A DNA stretch of 64,000 nucleotides from Maridesulfovibrio salexigens DSM 2638 (GTDB lineage: Bacteria > Desulfobacterota > Desulfovibrionia > Desulfovibrionales > Desulfovibrionaceae), in assembly GCF_000023445.1 (NCBI RefSeq), contig NC_012881.1, forward strand, positions 315,501 to 379,500, given 5' to 3'. The position numbers and the translations under genes are program-made. The notes below the pieces were generated by a model. It did not search any database, was not told the origin of the DNA, and saw only the letters and a list, made by a program, of their open reading frames with translations. Positions 62,586 to 64,000 of the stretch are shown here, piece by piece. Every line of letters starts with the position of its first letter. The stretch's first letter is position 1.

Positions 62586-63176
62586 CTAATCTTCTTGAAT
62601 TTCCAGCAGCATGTTTGCGGTATGCTGCATAGCGTAGGCGGCTTTTTCGTGCTGACGGCAGAACCAGCGGTGGGCTATGAGCGCCGGAATAGCAACACTC
62701 AACCCCGCGGCGGTGGTCAACAGGGCCTGCCATATCCCTCCTGCGAGCATGGTGATGTCCACGTTTCCAGAGGCTGAAAGTCGTGAAAAAGCTTGGATCA
62801 TACCAAGGACGGTACCCAGAAGTCCGATCAGCGGTGCAGCAGTGGCTACAGTTGCCAGAAAATCCAGACGGCGGTTGAGTGAAAAGAGGATTTCCTCCCC
62901 GGCCAACTGAACTTCATGTTTCTTCTCTCTGTTCGGGAGCTGGCTGAAAAGAGCATTGAAAATCTTCAGGTATAGGGGCGAAGTCTCTTCAACCAAGCTT
63001 AGTATTTTGTCGGTGTTATGCTGACGGGCCAGATTAACTATCTCGTTCAGCCGTTCAGCTTTGGGGAAACGGTTGGTGCTGAAAACAAAAAAACGTTCCC
63101 CCATGACCGCTAAGGAAGCAATTGAAAGAAGAAAGAGCGGCCACATAATGAGGCCGCCCTGTTGTAAAATATTCAT
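62586..63176 (-). CDS. exbB: Biopolymer transport protein ExbB/TolQ
   Basis: A 196-residue protein with three membrane segments and the ExbB/TolQ signature ATAAPLIGLLGTVLGMIQAF near residue 110, then QALLTTAAGLSVAIPALIA. It lies between the CobW-like GTPase and exbD, overlapping the former by four bases. Confidence 0.93.
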   Translation of the reverse strand: MNILQQGGLIMWPLFLLSIASLAVMGERFFVFSTNRFPKAERLNEIVNLARQHNTDKILSLVEETSPLYLKIFNALFSQLPNREKKHEVQLAGEEILFSLNRRLDFLATVATAAPLIGLLGTVLGMIQAFSRLSASGNVDITMLAGGIWQALLTTAAGLSVAIPALIAHRWFCRQHEKAAYAMQHTANMLLEIQED

Positions 63177-64000
63177 GAGTAATTCCGTTCTAGTTTTTCC
63201 AGAAGATCCAGTTCCATGTCTCTGCCGATGGCAACGAGGAATCCGTCATCATCAAATTCCCCGCTGAAGTTGGATAATTCATATCTTCCTGACACGTATT
63301 GAACTACTTCAGGGGCGTTGTTTCCGGAAACTTTCACAATTCCCTTGAGCCTGAAGACCTCTTTCGGGAGTGAGGTCATAAGGTCATTAAGATCTTCACG
63401 ACTCAAGGGTTTGTTGAAGGCAAAACGTCGGGAGGTGAACCCTTCCATAGCGTGCGTATGCTGAGGTGGTGTAAGGGGACAAAGCGAAATCCCGCCGAAG
63501 TGGTGTGTTCGGGGATCGGAATCATATATGGTTCCGGGATTAATCTCGCTGTTGATTGTGTTGACCAGCAAGGCACGTTTATTCAGTGTGGTGAGGAGTT
63601 TTGCCAGAGATTCTTTTTCTTCCTGTGAGACAAGGTCACATTTATTGAGAATGATGACATCTGCCGCCTTGACCTGATTACGGGCGATATCGCTGTCCGC
63701 GAGCAGTTGGGGGCCGTTTTCAGCATCCACCAGTGTTGTGACAGAATCCAACCGGACCAGCGGGCGCAGGGTTTCTATTTCATTGAGAATGTTGAAGGGG
63801 TTTGCCAGTCCGGTTGTCTCAAGAACAATTACTTTGGGATTGAAACGGGTCTTAAGCTGCTCAATGCCTTTGGATAGATTCCCGGCTAAAGTACAGCAGA
63901 CGCAGCCTTCATCCAATTCCACAATGGAATCATCGCCTTCCAGAAGTTTACCGTCCACCCCGGTCTGACCTATTTCATTCTGGATAATAGCAACAAGTTC
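63173..64000 (-). CDS. CobW/COG0523-family GTP-binding metallochaperone, N-terminus outside window
   Basis: At least 275 codons, open past the window edge. The family's metal-binding motif CxCC is present (GCVCCTLAG), the nucleotide-base motif is NKCDLVS (NKxD), and VIVLETTGLANP holds the ETxG switch region. The Walker A motif would lie beyond position 64000. CobW proteins insert or traffic metals (zinc, cobalt). With exbB-exbD-tonB directly downstream, a metal-uptake operon is likely. The metal is unknown. Confidence 0.9.
   Translation of the reverse strand, partial: ELVAIIQNEIGQTGVDGKLLEGDDSIVELDEGCVCCTLAGNLSKGIEQLKTRFNPKVIVLETTGLANPFNILNEIETLRPLVRLDSVTTLVDAENGPQLLADSDIARNQVKAADVIILNKCDLVSQEEKESLAKLLTTLNKRALLVNTINSEINPGTIYDSDPRTHHFGGISLCPLTPPQHTHAMEGFTSRRFAFNKPLSREDLNDLMTSLPKEVFRLKGIVKVSGNNAPEVVQYVSGRYELSNFSGEFDDDGFLVAIGRDMELDLLEKLERNYS

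Overview
The window looks like chromosome of a marine sulfate-reducing member of the Desulfovibrionales (Desulfovibrio/Maridesulfovibrio type). The evidence is a 907-residue molybdenum aldehyde oxidoreductase matching the Desulfovibrio gigas enzyme in length and in the position of its catalytic Glu869, accessory genes in the order known from D. vulgaris, a complete sodium-pumping NQR operon, a TRAP transporter, and a periplasmic heme motif of the CX4CH kind found in Desulfovibrio cytochromes c3. No species-level identification is possible by eye.

Layout. Positions 1-7.1 kb (all minus): the aldehyde oxidoreductase operon (molybdopterin-binding protein, Mop, an Fe-S flavoprotein, a small CxxC protein, a methyltransferase cut by the window edge). 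7.1-7.75 kb: its regulatory region. 7.76-12.0 kb (minus): a molybdate/tungstate uptake operon with two binding protein/permease pairs and one ATPase. 12.06 kb (plus): a TunR-like oxyanion regulator built from a catalytically dead tyrosine-recombinase fold and a molbindin domain. 13.2-17.9 kb: secreted and lipoprotein genes of unknown role, a sugar-binding-type periplasmic protein and thiol peroxidase.

18.1-31.55 kb is an integrated mobile element. It sits in tRNA-Thr(CGT) and is bounded by a 48-bp direct repeat, with a tyrosine integrase at its right end. It carries a predicted replication protein, six iterons with an exact 21-bp period, an IncP-type oriT (hairpin plus nic sequence 8 nt away) next to a MobC-like gene, and a VirB5/TrbJ plus VirB6/TrbL pair. 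No relaxase, coupling protein or VirB4 is visible. This suggests a satellite that borrows the conjugation machinery of another element. Its right half holds a four-gene operon resembling an ABC-three-component (ABC-3C) anti-phage system, and a membrane ankyrin protein.

31.55-33.7 kb: a long gene-free stretch, then an MFS transporter. 34.0-41.7 kb (plus): nqrABCDEF, apbE, nqrM and a helical protein, closed by a strong terminator. 41.8-45.8 kb (minus): a 998-residue membrane protein with a PHP-like segment, and a glycerophosphodiester phosphodiesterase. 46-51.4 kb: a TRAP transporter, a LacI-type regulator with operator palindromes on both sides of the divergent region, and a metallo-beta-lactamase-fold gene.

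51.5-61.4 kb (all minus): a c-heme-containing sensor kinase, a receiver-PAS-kinase hybrid and a CheY-like regulator; DUF1641 protein, sulfide:quinone-oxidoreductase-like flavoprotein and flavoprotein-rhodanese; a structured leader; Rrf2-type operators and an Rrf2/IscR-like gene. Together they suggest sulfide/sulfur handling with redox control. 61.6-64 kb (minus): CobW-like GTPase (cut by the edge), ExbB, ExbD and TonB, probably metal uptake across the outer membrane.
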